This document shows, piece by piece, positions 1 to 5,392 of a stretch of DNA of 6,425 bases. Below the pieces are notes generated by a model. The model made no database searches and was not told the origin of the DNA. It saw nothing but the letters and a program-made list of their open reading frames with translations. The position numbers were made by a program, and so were the translations under genes. The stretch comes from Chthoniobacterales bacterium. GTDB lineage: Bacteria > Verrucomicrobiota > Verrucomicrobiia > Chthoniobacterales > UBA10450. Positions within the stretch are counted from its first letter, which is position 1; each line of letters begins with the position of its first letter. The stretch lies in the NCBI GenBank assembly GCA_013695905.1, contig JACCZQ010000384.1, forward strand, positions 1-6,425, given 5' to 3'.

Positions 1-358
1 GGGTGGGGGCGACGATTTGATGGGTGGCGGAAACGTGGCGGCCGCGAATTTCGCAGTGCGCTTCGGCTGTGAGCCATGCCTCGTCTGGACGGGACAGCGC
101 CCGTCCCTCCAGGCGCGGCAGCTCGGCGTGGTAGTAACCATCTGCGTCAGTCCGGAAGGTTTGCTCCTCGTTTTCGAAACGGACGGTGACTGGGACGTTC
201 GGGAGTTCATCGGTCCGGAAGCGGCGGTAGGTGCCGAGCAGCCGCTGCCAGAGGCTGTCGCTGTCGTGCCGGGCAGCAGGAGGATTGTTGCCGAGGACGC
301 GGCCGCTCACGAAGAGGTGAGTGCGCGTGGCATAACCTCGATAGGCGAGAATGCGCAT
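1..358 (-). CDS. App1/DUF2183-type phosphatase, N-terminal part (truncated by window edge)
   Basis: Reading the minus strand from the ATG at 358 gives an open frame of 119 codons that runs off the left edge. It starts MRILAYRGYATRTHLFVSG and continues with SLWQRLLGTYRRFRTDELP and, near residue 77, a DADGYYHAELP stretch. This order (RxxAYRGYG-like start, GRVL, TYRRFxTDE, then a beta-sandwich DxxGYYxxxLP) is what I know from bacterial relatives of yeast App1 phosphatidate phosphatase (DUF2183). In that family the N-terminal beta domain precedes a HAD-like catalytic domain with a DxDGT or DIDDT motif, which here would lie outside the window, so activity cannot be judged. No in-frame start codon is seen just upstream, so the ATG at 358 is the best choice, although it has no clear ribosome binding site. 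The gene is divergent from the TonB-like gene at 481. Family assignment is from remembered motifs. Confidence 0.75.
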   Translation of the reverse strand, partial: MRILAYRGYATRTHLFVSGRVLGNNPPAARHDSDSLWQRLLGTYRRFRTDELPNVPVTVRFENEEQTFRTDADGYYHAELPRLEGRALSRPDEAWLTAEAHCEIRGRHVSATHQIVAPT

Positions 359-419
359 GGCTGAAGATTGATCGACAGCTGGGTGGCTGACAAACGTTTG
401 CGATCTCGACGGACGACTG

Positions 420-437
420 GGGAGGCGGTATCCTCCC
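420..437. repeat. Inverted repeat in divergent promoter region
   Basis: GGGAGG (420-425) and CCTCCC (432-437) form a perfect 6-bp inverted repeat with a 6-base loop. It lies in the 122-bp space between the divergently transcribed App1-like and TonB-like genes, 43 bp before the TonB-like ATG. It could be an operator half-site pair or an mRNA hairpin in the TonB-like leader. I could not find a convincing -35/-10 pair around it, so the role is open. Confidence 0.35.
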
Positions 438-480
438 GCGGTTCCCGAAAGCGTCTCGTCCAGCGTCTTACACCCTCGCC

Positions 481-900
481 ATGAAAACATTCCTGCTGCT
501 CTTCGCCTTCCTGACCAGCACAGCGGTAGCTGTTCCGCGCGGCGGGCCGCAGTATCAAACCGACAGGGGCACGGTCTCTTTCCTGCGGCGGCACCTGATC
601 TCTGGTGGCGAGATTCAATACCCACTGGAGCCGCGGCAGCGGAAGCAGATGGGGAGCATGTTCGTCGTGATGAACCTTCGCCCCGACGGAACAGTCGAGT
701 CGCTCAGGACGAGGCACCTCGAAGGAGATCGTGTCTTTCAGACCCACGTGGAACGGGCGCTGCAAGGTTATCGCTTTAAACCTAAGACCAAGGGACCGCT
801 CGTGTGGCTCGTTAGCTTTGCTCCCCCTGCGACGGTGATCGTGAAGGTGTCGCGGAGCAAAGATGGGAAGCCGCCGGTCCTGTTCGGCCGAAGTCTGTAA
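481..900 (+). CDS. Small exported protein with TonB C-terminal-like domain
   Basis: A 139-residue protein with a clear Sec signal: Lys2, a hydrophobic core LLLFAFLTSTAVA, and likely cleavage after Ala18. Residues about 48-115 resemble the TonB C-terminal fold: a YPLEPRQRKQMGSM strand-helix start, VVMNLRPDGTVESL with the typical PDG turn (residues 68-70), a helix FQTHVERALQGY, and the closing YRFKP (residues 97-101). In TonB proteins this domain contacts TonB-dependent outer-membrane transporters. Here there is no long proline-rich linker and no separate membrane anchor, so the protein is probably periplasmic, or anchored only if the signal is not cleaved. It is therefore not a normal energy transducer. 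Neighbours give no transporter or ExbBD context. The ATG has no evident Shine-Dalgarno sequence (CACCCTCGCC precedes it). The fold call is fairly safe; the function is unknown. Confidence 0.8.
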   Translation: MKTFLLLFAFLTSTAVAVPRGGPQYQTDRGTVSFLRRHLISGGEIQYPLEPRQRKQMGSMFVVMNLRPDGTVESLRTRHLEGDRVFQTHVERALQGYRFKPKTKGPLVWLVSFAPPATVIVKVSRSKDGKPPVLFGRSL

Positions 901-912
901 CGCCGCGCGCTG

Positions 913-1836
913 CTAAGTCGCTGCCGCCTCTGCCCACCGTCGGCGTGGAATGCCGAGGCTGTCGAAGATCGTCCGCGTCGCGTCGGATTTGTTCAGCGTG
1001 TAGAAGTGAATGCCGGCAACGTTGTTGTCGAGCAGGTCGTGGCACTGCTCGAGCGCGAAATGCACACCGACGCGCGTGACCATCTCCGGCTCCTGCTCGC
1101 AGCGTTGCAGCGCGCGGAGCAGCCGGGCTGGAAAACGGGCGCCGCCGGCGAGTTCCGCGATCCGTTTGCAGCCGCTGAAGGAGGTGATCGGCATAATCCC
1201 GGCGATAATCGGGACGCGGATCCCCGCCAACTGACACCGCTCCCGGAAATCGTAGAAGTCGCGATTATCGAAGAAGAGCTGCGTCACAATGTAATCCGCG
1301 CCGGCATCGACCTTCGCTTTCAGGTGATCCATCTCGAGCAGGCGATTCGGCGTGGCGGGATGTCCTTCCGGGAAACCAGCTACGCCGATGCCAAAGCCGC
1401 GCGGGTCGGGGTGCTCACCGGATTCATTGAAACGCCGGATGAATGTCACGAGATCAGCGGCACGCTGGAAAGCATCTGTGGCGCGGTCGTAGGCAAGACC
1501 GCGCGGCGGATCACCTCCCAAGGCCAGGATATTGCCGATGCTGTTCTTCGCGTAACGCTGCAGGATGGACTGCACCTCCTCCTCTTTGTGACAGACGCAG
1601 GTGAGGTGCGGGATCGGGTCGAGTTTTGTCGTGGTTTGGATCCGCTCCACCAGGTCGTGGGTGAGATCACGCGTCGAGCCGCCGGCGCCGTACGTCACAC
1701 TCACGAAGTGCGGCATGTAAGCTTCCAGCTCGCGGATCGTCTGGTAGAGACTTTCCGCGGCGGCCGGGGTTTTCGGCGGGAAGAACTCGAACGAAAACGT
1801 CGGCGAATCGCTGCGGATGATGTCGTGGATATGCAT
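913..1836 (-). CDS. metF: Methylenetetrahydrofolate reductase MetF
   Basis: A 307-residue protein of normal length for bacterial MetF, the FAD enzyme that reduces 5,10-methylene-THF to 5-methyl-THF, the methyl donor for methionine synthesis in the cytoplasm. The TIM-barrel landmarks are all present. FSFEFFPPK at 14-22 carries Glu17, equivalent to the catalytic Glu28 of E. coli. VSVTYGAGGSTR is at 45-56 and PHLTCV at 76-81. LALGGDPP has Asp109, matching the flavin-contacting Asp120. GVAGFPEGHP is at 151-160, DYIVTQLFFD at 181-190 has Gln186 (E. coli Gln183), and IAGIMPI and GIHFYTLNKSDAT come near the end. The ATG at 1836 fits the family start, but no Shine-Dalgarno is visible (CTCTGCCTC precedes it). 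It is convergent with the TonB-like gene (12 bp) and stands alone, without metH or ahcY beside it. No recognised SAM or SAH riboswitch is seen in the leader. Nothing suggests damage. Confidence 0.96.
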   Translation of the reverse strand: MHIHDIIRSDSPTFSFEFFPPKTPAAAESLYQTIRELEAYMPHFVSVTYGAGGSTRDLTHDLVERIQTTTKLDPIPHLTCVCHKEEEVQSILQRYAKNSIGNILALGGDPPRGLAYDRATDAFQRAADLVTFIRRFNESGEHPDPRGFGIGVAGFPEGHPATPNRLLEMDHLKAKVDAGADYIVTQLFFDNRDFYDFRERCQLAGIRVPIIAGIMPITSFSGCKRIAELAGGARFPARLLRALQRCEQEPEMVTRVGVHFALEQCHDLLDNNVAGIHFYTLNKSDATRTIFDSLGIPRRRWAEAAAT

Positions 1837-2028
1837 GAGGCAGAGGGTGAACTTGCTCAGGAGCAGGCACCTTGTCGATCCTGTCCTTTAGGACGCGGCG
1901 GCGTGTGATGGGCGTTCACCACCGGGAACATAGTGTGCACAGAGGTTGATGGAGACTGCTTCCGTCAGGTTTTTTGCAACCAATTCTCCGACCACGGCGG
2001 ATTCGAGGGGCAGGGGCACGGAATTGGC

Positions 2029-2047
2029 GGAGGTAGTTTCCACCTCC
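2029..2047 (+). repeat. Short inverted repeat before the decayed SUMF1-like gene
   Basis: GGAGGT (2029-2034) and ACCTCC (2042-2047) are perfectly complementary with a 7-base loop (AGTTTCC), ending 2 bp before the likely ATG at 2050. The 5' arm resembles a strong Shine-Dalgarno sequence but lies about 15 bases from the ATG. If it was ever the ribosome binding site, it would be sequestered in the hairpin. Since the downstream gene is broken, any regulatory role would be ancestral. Confidence 0.3.
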
Positions 2048-2049
2048 CG

Positions 2050-2774
2050 ATGCTCGCTTTAGAAGCCAAACCGCTGCCCGATTTTCCAGACGATCCCTTG
2101 AAGTGGGAGGGATGGAGTAAATACAAGGCAGAGAACCTTTACGAGCGTCTTTGCCTCGACCGGAAAGACAGTCCTGCCATCCGGTGACGAACGCGGAGTA
2201 TGAGCAATTTGATCCCCATCACCGGCGGAAACGGATGACGAGCGCAGGCGACGACCATCCAGTGGTGTATGTGACCAGCCTGGAGGCGATGAAATTCGCC
2301 GAATGGCTGGGGGAAAAAGATGGCAGGTAATACCGGCTGCCCACGGAAGTGGAATGGGAATACGCCGCCCGTGGTGGCGACGGTAGAAAATATCCATGGG
2401 GCAATGACCAACGCCGGGGCGATCTGGCAAACTTTGCTGATGCCAGCACCACATTCCCCTGGCGGGATGCGCTCGTGAGCGATGGTTATGCCGAAACGTC
2501 GCCGGTGGGGGCGTTTCCGAAGGGGGCGAGTTGCTTCGGGGTTGAAGATATGGCCGGCAATGTGTGGGAGTGGTGTCTCGACTTTCTCCAGCCGCTGGCC
2601 GGGACGCCAAAACAGAACCCGCGTGGTCCGGCCTACGGCCGGGAGCGCGTCTACCGCGGCGGCAGCTGGAAATCGCGCTTCTCAAATCTCCGCGCGACGG
2701 CCCGCGCCGCCAATGCGGCAAACTACTCCTGCAACGATCTCGGCTTCCGCCTCGTCTGCGAATGCGGGCGATGA
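2050..2774 (+). pseudogene. Decayed SUMF1/FGE-sulfatase-domain (formylglycine-generating-enzyme-like) gene
   Basis: Two out-of-frame pieces form one broken gene. Piece one starts at the ATG at 2050 and runs to TGA 2185-2187; it contains FPDDPLKWEGWSKYKAENLY, an N-terminal module I associate with verrucomicrobial SUMF1-type proteins (from memory). Piece two, in another frame, begins HPVTNAEYEQFDP at about 2178 and continues through HPVVYVTSLEAMKFAEWL. It is interrupted by TAA at 2328-2330, then resumes YRLPTEVEWEYAARGGDGR, YPWGND, GVEDMAGNVWEW, VYRGGSW and NDLGFRLV, ending at 2772-2774. These are hallmark motifs of the FGE-sulfatase domain. The stretch that should precede HPVTNAEYE (the IPAGxFxMG region) is missing, so the junction at about 2170-2180 looks like an internal deletion with a frameshift. 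The paired cysteines of true FGE are absent, so the ancestor was probably a paralogue rather than a sulfatase activator. A GTG at 2349 could start only a fragment of the domain. Confidence 0.82.
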
Positions 2775-2784
2775 GCGGGTAAGA

Positions 2785-2824
2785 CTCAGGCGCTCCTGCT
2801 ACCAGAGCGCCCGCCTGCGCTGAG
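2785..2824. terminator. Possible bidirectional hairpin between convergent units
   Basis: GGCGCTC (2789-2795) and GAGCGCC (2805-2811) form a perfect 7-bp GC-rich stem with a 9-base loop. Outer arms CTCAG (2785-2789) and CTGAG (2820-2824) could extend or replace it. It fills most of the 62-bp space between the end of the SUMF1-like pseudogene and the end of the small secreted gene on the other strand, the expected place for a shared terminator. There is no T-tract on either side, so it is not a classical intrinsic terminator. Confidence 0.4.
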
Positions 2825-2836
2825 CCGGATCCGCCG

Positions 2837-3118
2837 CTACTCCTTCTTCGCCGACTTGTCGGCCTTCACTTCCACATCTTTCGCAGTCATCGTGTAGGTG
2901 ATCGTCACCTTTTCGCCGACTTTCAGGTCGCCCTTCACTTTCGTCGCGTCGGTGCGATCAATCTCCCACTTATCCTTGCCCTTCATCACCGTGATCATCT
3001 TGTCGGTCACATCGACGACCGGACCGGTAACTTGATAAGTCTTCGCGCCAGCAAAGGTGGTGCTGCTCAGCGCGATCGCCGCCGCTGCGATTACACTCCG
3101 CAATTGGTTTCTGTTCAT
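2837..3118 (-). CDS. Small secreted protein of unknown function
   Basis: A 93-residue protein starting MNRNQLRSVIAAAAIALSS, with a typical signal peptide (Arg7, hydrophobic core, cleavage likely after AGA, residues 23-25). The mature part is about 68 residues. It alternates short predicted strands: KTYQVTGPVVDVTDKMITVM, DKWEID, a lysine-rich turn KVKGDLKVGEKV, and TITYTMTAKDVEVK. It ends in a charged tail ADKSAKKE. The G-P-V-V-D-V...I-T-V pattern followed by LKVGEKVTITY resembles small OB-like or DUF5666-type periplasmic beta barrels, but I cannot name a family with confidence. No cysteines are present in the mature part. A weak AAGG precedes the ATG by 2 bases. It is divergent from the OsmC gene, and a terminator-like hairpin lies about 75 bp upstream on its own strand, which may control it. 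Confidence 0.85.
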   Translation of the reverse strand: MNRNQLRSVIAAAAIALSSTTFAGAKTYQVTGPVVDVTDKMITVMKGKDKWEIDRTDATKVKGDLKVGEKVTITYTMTAKDVEVKADKSAKKE

Positions 3119-3146
3119 AACCTTAGATAATGCAGTCCCGCCCTCG

Positions 3147-3158
3147 GAAGCAAGCTTC
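3147..3158. repeat. Short palindrome upstream of the small secreted gene
   Basis: GAAGC (3147-3151) and GCTTC (3154-3158) flank two bases. It lies 29 bp upstream of the ATG at 3118 on the minus strand. A loop of two bases makes an RNA hairpin unlikely, so a protein-binding half-site pair is the more natural reading. It may also be chance. Confidence 0.2.
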
Positions 3159-3191
3159 TTCTCTGCTGGCTATAGACGCCACGGCTGCGTC

Positions 3192-3226
3192 AAAAAAAGG
3201 CGGCGGGAGCGATGCTCACCGCCGCC
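3192..3226 (-). terminator. Intrinsic-terminator-like hairpin with seven T on minus strand
   Basis: On the minus strand, GGCGGCGGTGAGC (3226-3214), loop ATC, then GCTCCCGCCGCC (3210-3199) form a stem of 12 bp with one bulged base. It is followed directly by seven T (3198-3192). This is the textbook form of a rho-independent terminator. It is oddly placed: the only gene on this strand is the small secreted gene that begins 74 bp further on, and the DNA before it codes for OsmC on the opposite strand. It would therefore end a short RNA started inside or just before the OsmC start, or act as a conditional terminator in the leader of the small secreted gene. Confidence 0.55.
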
Positions 3227-3238
3227 GTGGTTTGAATA

Positions 3239-3267
3239 GCGGCGGTCGCTTGCAGTTCGACCGCCGC
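3239..3267. promoter_or_regulatory. Perfect 10-bp-arm palindrome before the OsmC gene (operator or RNA hairpin)
   Basis: GCGGCGGTCG (3239-3248) and CGACCGCCGC (3258-3267) are exact inverted repeats around a 9-base spacer CTTGCAGTT. The right arm ends 15 bp before the OsmC ATG. As DNA, a 29-bp dyad is a good size for a dimeric repressor or activator. As minus-strand RNA it would be a stable hairpin immediately ahead of the terminator-like stem at 3226-3192. The CCGCCGC of its 3' arm on that strand could instead pair with GCGGCGG of the terminator stem. The structure is seen directly; its role is inference. Confidence 0.5.
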
Positions 3268-3277
3268 GATTTATACA
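3250..3277 (+). promoter_or_regulatory. Possible weak promoter of the OsmC gene (leaderless?)
   Basis: TATACA (3272-3277) is a reasonable -10 box, preceded after 16 bases by TTGCAG (3250-3255), a poor -35 that falls in the loop of the palindrome. Transcription would begin about at the ATG (3283), giving a leaderless mRNA. On the opposite strand the same AT patch reads TATAAA (3275-3270), which could serve a minus-strand RNA starting at the palindrome. The motif matches are modest. Confidence 0.25.
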
Positions 3278-3282
3278 GAGGC

Positions 3283-3726
3283 ATGTCCGAACACAAAGCG
3301 ACTCTTCGTTGGGAACGCGGCGACGCCGAATTCAGTTACCAGAAATATCCGCGCGATCATTCGTGGAGCTTCGACGGCGGCCACACCATGACCGGCACCG
3401 CTGCACCCGCCTATCTTGGCAATCCTGCCAACGTGGACCCGGAGGAGGCCTTCGTGGCGGCGCTCTCCAGCTGCCACATGCTGACGTTTCTCGCCATCGC
3501 TTGTAAGCAGAAGTTCGTGCTGGATCGCTACGAAGACGAAGCGGTCGGGCACATGGAGAAGAACGCGCAGGGCAAGATGGCGATCACGCGCGTGGAGCTG
3601 CACCCGAAGATCACCTGGGGCGGCGACCGAACGCCGACCGCCGAGGAGCTGGACAAGCTGCACCACGCGGCGCACGACAATTGTTTCATCGCGAACTCGG
3701 TCACGACTGAAGTGGTGGTGAAGTAG
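3283..3726 (+). CDS. OsmC-family protein (thiol peroxidase-like)
   Basis: A 147-residue OsmC/Ohr-superfamily protein starting MSEHKATLRWERGD. OsmC and Ohr proteins are cytoplasmic dimers that reduce organic hydroperoxides with a pair of cysteines. Both cysteines are present: Cys64 in ALSSCHMLTFLA (N-terminal end of the central helix) and Cys134 in DNCFIANSV. Glu54/Glu55 in DPEEAFVAALS and the TAAPAYLGNPANVDPE loop also fit. The C-terminal half (HPKITWGGDRTPTAEELDKL, LHHAAHDNCFIANS) resembles the OsmC branch acting on general peroxides rather than strict Ohr; this subfamily call is tentative. The frame is open upstream to 3130, but the family begins at the ATG at 3283 and the preceding DNA is the hairpin region. 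AGAGG is only one base from the ATG, too close for a normal ribosome binding site. The stop is TAG at 3724-3726. The next gene, glyQS, is 52 bp downstream on the same strand. Confidence 0.93.
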   Translation: MSEHKATLRWERGDAEFSYQKYPRDHSWSFDGGHTMTGTAAPAYLGNPANVDPEEAFVAALSSCHMLTFLAIACKQKFVLDRYEDEAVGHMEKNAQGKMAITRVELHPKITWGGDRTPTAEELDKLHHAAHDNCFIANSVTTEVVVK

Positions 3727-3727
3727 T

Positions 3728-3768
3728 GCAAGTTTTTAACTTGCCGGAGCTGCAACTTCCAAAGTTGC
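3728..3768. repeat. Twin 7-bp hairpins between the OsmC gene and glyQS
   Basis: Two perfect hairpins stand in the 52-bp gap. The first is GCAAGTT (3728-3734), loop TTT, AACTTGC (3738-3744). The second is GCAACTT (3752-3758), loop CCA, AAGTTGC (3762-3768). The arms differ only at the fifth base, G versus C, and the opposite arm carries the matching change, so both stems are intact. They are 7 bases apart. The form suggests a dispersed intergenic palindromic element (REP or MITE-like); such AACTTG palindromes are, from memory, common in some verrucomicrobial genomes. It may also work as mRNA processing or weak termination between the two genes. No long T-tract follows. Confidence 0.6.
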
Positions 3769-3778
3769 GCCACCCCCG

Positions 3779-5386
3779 ATGACGACGGCGACCGACCATC
3801 AGCGGATGGAGAAGATCGTCAGCCTGTGCAAGAGGAGGGGCTTCATTTTCCAGGCAGCGGAGATTTACGGCGGGCTGAATGGCGTCTGGGATTTCGGCCC
3901 GCTTGGGGTCGAGCTGAAGCGGAACCTGAAGGATTATTGGTGGCGCGTAATGGTGCGCGAGCGCGATGACGTGGTGGGGCTCGACGGCTCCATCCTCACG
4001 CACCGCGCGGTGCTCAAAGCGAGCGGGCATGAGGACACGTTCAGTGATCCGATGAGCACTTGTAAGCACTGCAAACGCCTCCAGCGCGCCGACCAGATTT
4101 GGCCGCAGATCGAGCAGAGCGACTGGTATGACGCGCTGGCTGAAATGTTCGCCTTGGGCCGATTAGACACACCGAACCTGCAGCGCTGGGCAGAGACGAA
4201 GGGGCGCCGCGATGCGCCAAACCTCGCCATCGTACGCAATTTTCCAGTGACACTGTCGTGGCTTTCAGAACGTTTAGAGCGCACTGGCGGGGGCGCTGAG
4301 CTGCCGATGCGGGAATTCGTGCAGCACCTCGCAACTGAACAATTTAACCAAACAGGGCTGGTCACACCCTGCCCGCACTGCGGCGGTGAGCTTACGGAAC
4401 CGCGGCCGTTCAATTTGATGTTCCGGACAAACATGGGCGCATCGGGAGATGACGAGACGTCTATCGCCTATCTCCGTCCGGAGACAGCGCAGTCGATCTT
4501 TGTTCAATTCAAGAACGTCCTCGACACCGCACGGAAGAAGCTGCCGTTCGGGATCGCGCAGATCGGGAAGGCATTCCGGAATGAGATCAATCCGCGGAAT
4601 TACATCTTCCGCTCGCGTGAGTTCGAGCAGATGGAGCTGGAGTATTTCTGCGCGCCGGAAGACGGCATGCGACTGCTCGATTACTGGCTCGAAGAGCGGC
4701 TCCGGTTTTATGAGAACATCGGCATTCCACGCGCCAAGCTGCACGTGCTGACGGTGCCGGACGCCGATCGCGCGTTCTATTCGAAGGGCACTTACGACAT
4801 CGAGTACGAGTTCCCGTTCGGCGTGCAGGAGCTGGAGGGCGTCGCCTACCGCACCGATTACGATCTGACGCAGCACCAAAACGCCAGCGGGAAGCCGCTG
4901 GAGTACTTCGACGAAGAGACGAAGGCGAAGTTCGTGCCGCACGTCGTGGAGCCGAGTGCCGGCGTCGATCGCACCGTGCTGGCGCTGATCTGTGAGGCGT
5001 TCGCCGAGGAGACGGTGACCGATGAGAAAGGGAAATCGGAAACGCGGACGGTGATGCGGTTCCACCCGCGGATAGCGCCGGTCAAGGTCGGCGTGTTCCC
5101 GTTGCTCAAGAACAAGCCGGATCTGGTGGCGAAAGCGCGTGAAGTGCACGCGCTGCTCAAGCCGCACATGATGACGTTCTACGACGAGGCGGGGGCGATC
5201 GGCCGCCGCTACCGCCGACAGGATGAGGCGGGGACGCCGTTCGGCCTCACGATCGATTTCGAGACGCTGGGGGAGCGCGGCGATGAGCTGCGCGATACGG
5301 TGACGCTGCGGCACCGCGACTCGATGCAGCAGGAGCGGGTGAAAATTGCTGACTTGTTAGGCAAGCTCCTGCCGCAGGTGATGTAG
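3779..5386 (+). CDS. glyQS: Glycyl-tRNA synthetase, single-chain (alpha2) class II type
   Basis: A 535-residue synthetase charging tRNA-Gly in the cytoplasm. The N-terminal SLCKRRGFIFQAAEIYGGLN and GVWDFGPLGVELKRNL (motif 1 region, about 35-50) are diagnostic of the eukaryote/archaea-like homodimeric GlyRS. Motif 2 is FRNEINPRNYIFRSREFEQM (266-285), with YLRPETAQSIFVQFKNV (231-247) before it. Motif 3 is EPSAGVDRTVLAL (391-403) with Arg398. CKHC (95-98) and CPHC (198-201) form a likely zinc knuckle, and an anticodon-binding domain follows from about 428 (RIAPVKVGVFPLLKNK, GTPFGLTIDFETLG). The piece between the two CxxC pairs is about 100 residues, longer than I remember for related enzymes of about 460-506 residues. 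The ATG at 3779 has no Shine-Dalgarno, and no T-box leader is seen. The 3' end faces the hydrolase gene with 6 bp between stops. Confidence 0.97.
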   Translation: MTTATDHQRMEKIVSLCKRRGFIFQAAEIYGGLNGVWDFGPLGVELKRNLKDYWWRVMVRERDDVVGLDGSILTHRAVLKASGHEDTFSDPMSTCKHCKRLQRADQIWPQIEQSDWYDALAEMFALGRLDTPNLQRWAETKGRRDAPNLAIVRNFPVTLSWLSERLERTGGGAELPMREFVQHLATEQFNQTGLVTPCPHCGGELTEPRPFNLMFRTNMGASGDDETSIAYLRPETAQSIFVQFKNVLDTARKKLPFGIAQIGKAFRNEINPRNYIFRSREFEQMELEYFCAPEDGMRLLDYWLEERLRFYENIGIPRAKLHVLTVPDADRAFYSKGTYDIEYEFPFGVQELEGVAYRTDYDLTQHQNASGKPLEYFDEETKAKFVPHVVEPSAGVDRTVLALICEAFAEETVTDEKGKSETRTVMRFHPRIAPVKVGVFPLLKNKPDLVAKAREVHALLKPHMMTFYDEAGAIGRRYRRQDEAGTPFGLTIDFETLGERGDELRDTVTLRHRDSMQQERVKIADLLGKLLPQVM

Positions 5387-5392
5387 CACAGG

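Noticed and set aside
17..364. Plus-strand open frame of 115 codons at the left edge
   Set aside because: The minus strand of the same region gives the App1/DUF2183 N-terminus with several family motifs, so the plus frame is its shadow.
1837..1905. Possible SAM/SAH riboswitch in the metF leader
   Set aside because: Only small stems are seen (TGCTC/GAGCA around 1854-1865 within GGTG/CACC at 1846-1871). None of the conserved cores of SAM-I, SAM-II or SAH riboswitches that I know is present.
1006..1908. Long open frame of 300 codons on the plus strand
   Set aside because: It lies antisense to metF, whose protein matches its family end to end. The product is a low-complexity, Arg/Glu-rich shadow typical of GC-rich DNA.
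2349..2774. Intact 141-residue gene starting at GTG 2349
   Set aside because: The start would fall in the middle of the FGE-sulfatase domain (YRLPTE-V-EWEYAARGG). The upstream domain sequence continues in frame past the TAA at 2328, so this is the tail of a broken gene.
3175..3191. GACGC/GCGTC hairpin next to the A-tract read as a plus-strand terminator
   Set aside because: The stem has 5 bp, and on the plus strand it is followed by A rather than T. The neighbouring hairpin at 3199-3226 with T on the minus strand is the better terminator.
3128..3282. N-terminal extension of the OsmC protein to 3130
   Set aside because: The frame is open, but the OsmC family begins at the ATG at 3283 and the upstream DNA is dominated by palindromes and an A-tract, not coding-like sequence.
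3727..3778. T-box or other tRNA-sensing leader before glyQS
   Set aside because: The gap is only 52 bp and is filled by two 7-bp hairpins, with no room for a specifier loop or T-box sequence.
4274..5314. Open frame of 346 codons on the minus strand
   Set aside because: It is antisense to glyQS. Its His/Arg/Leu-rich translation shows no domain, while the plus strand encodes an unmistakable synthetase.
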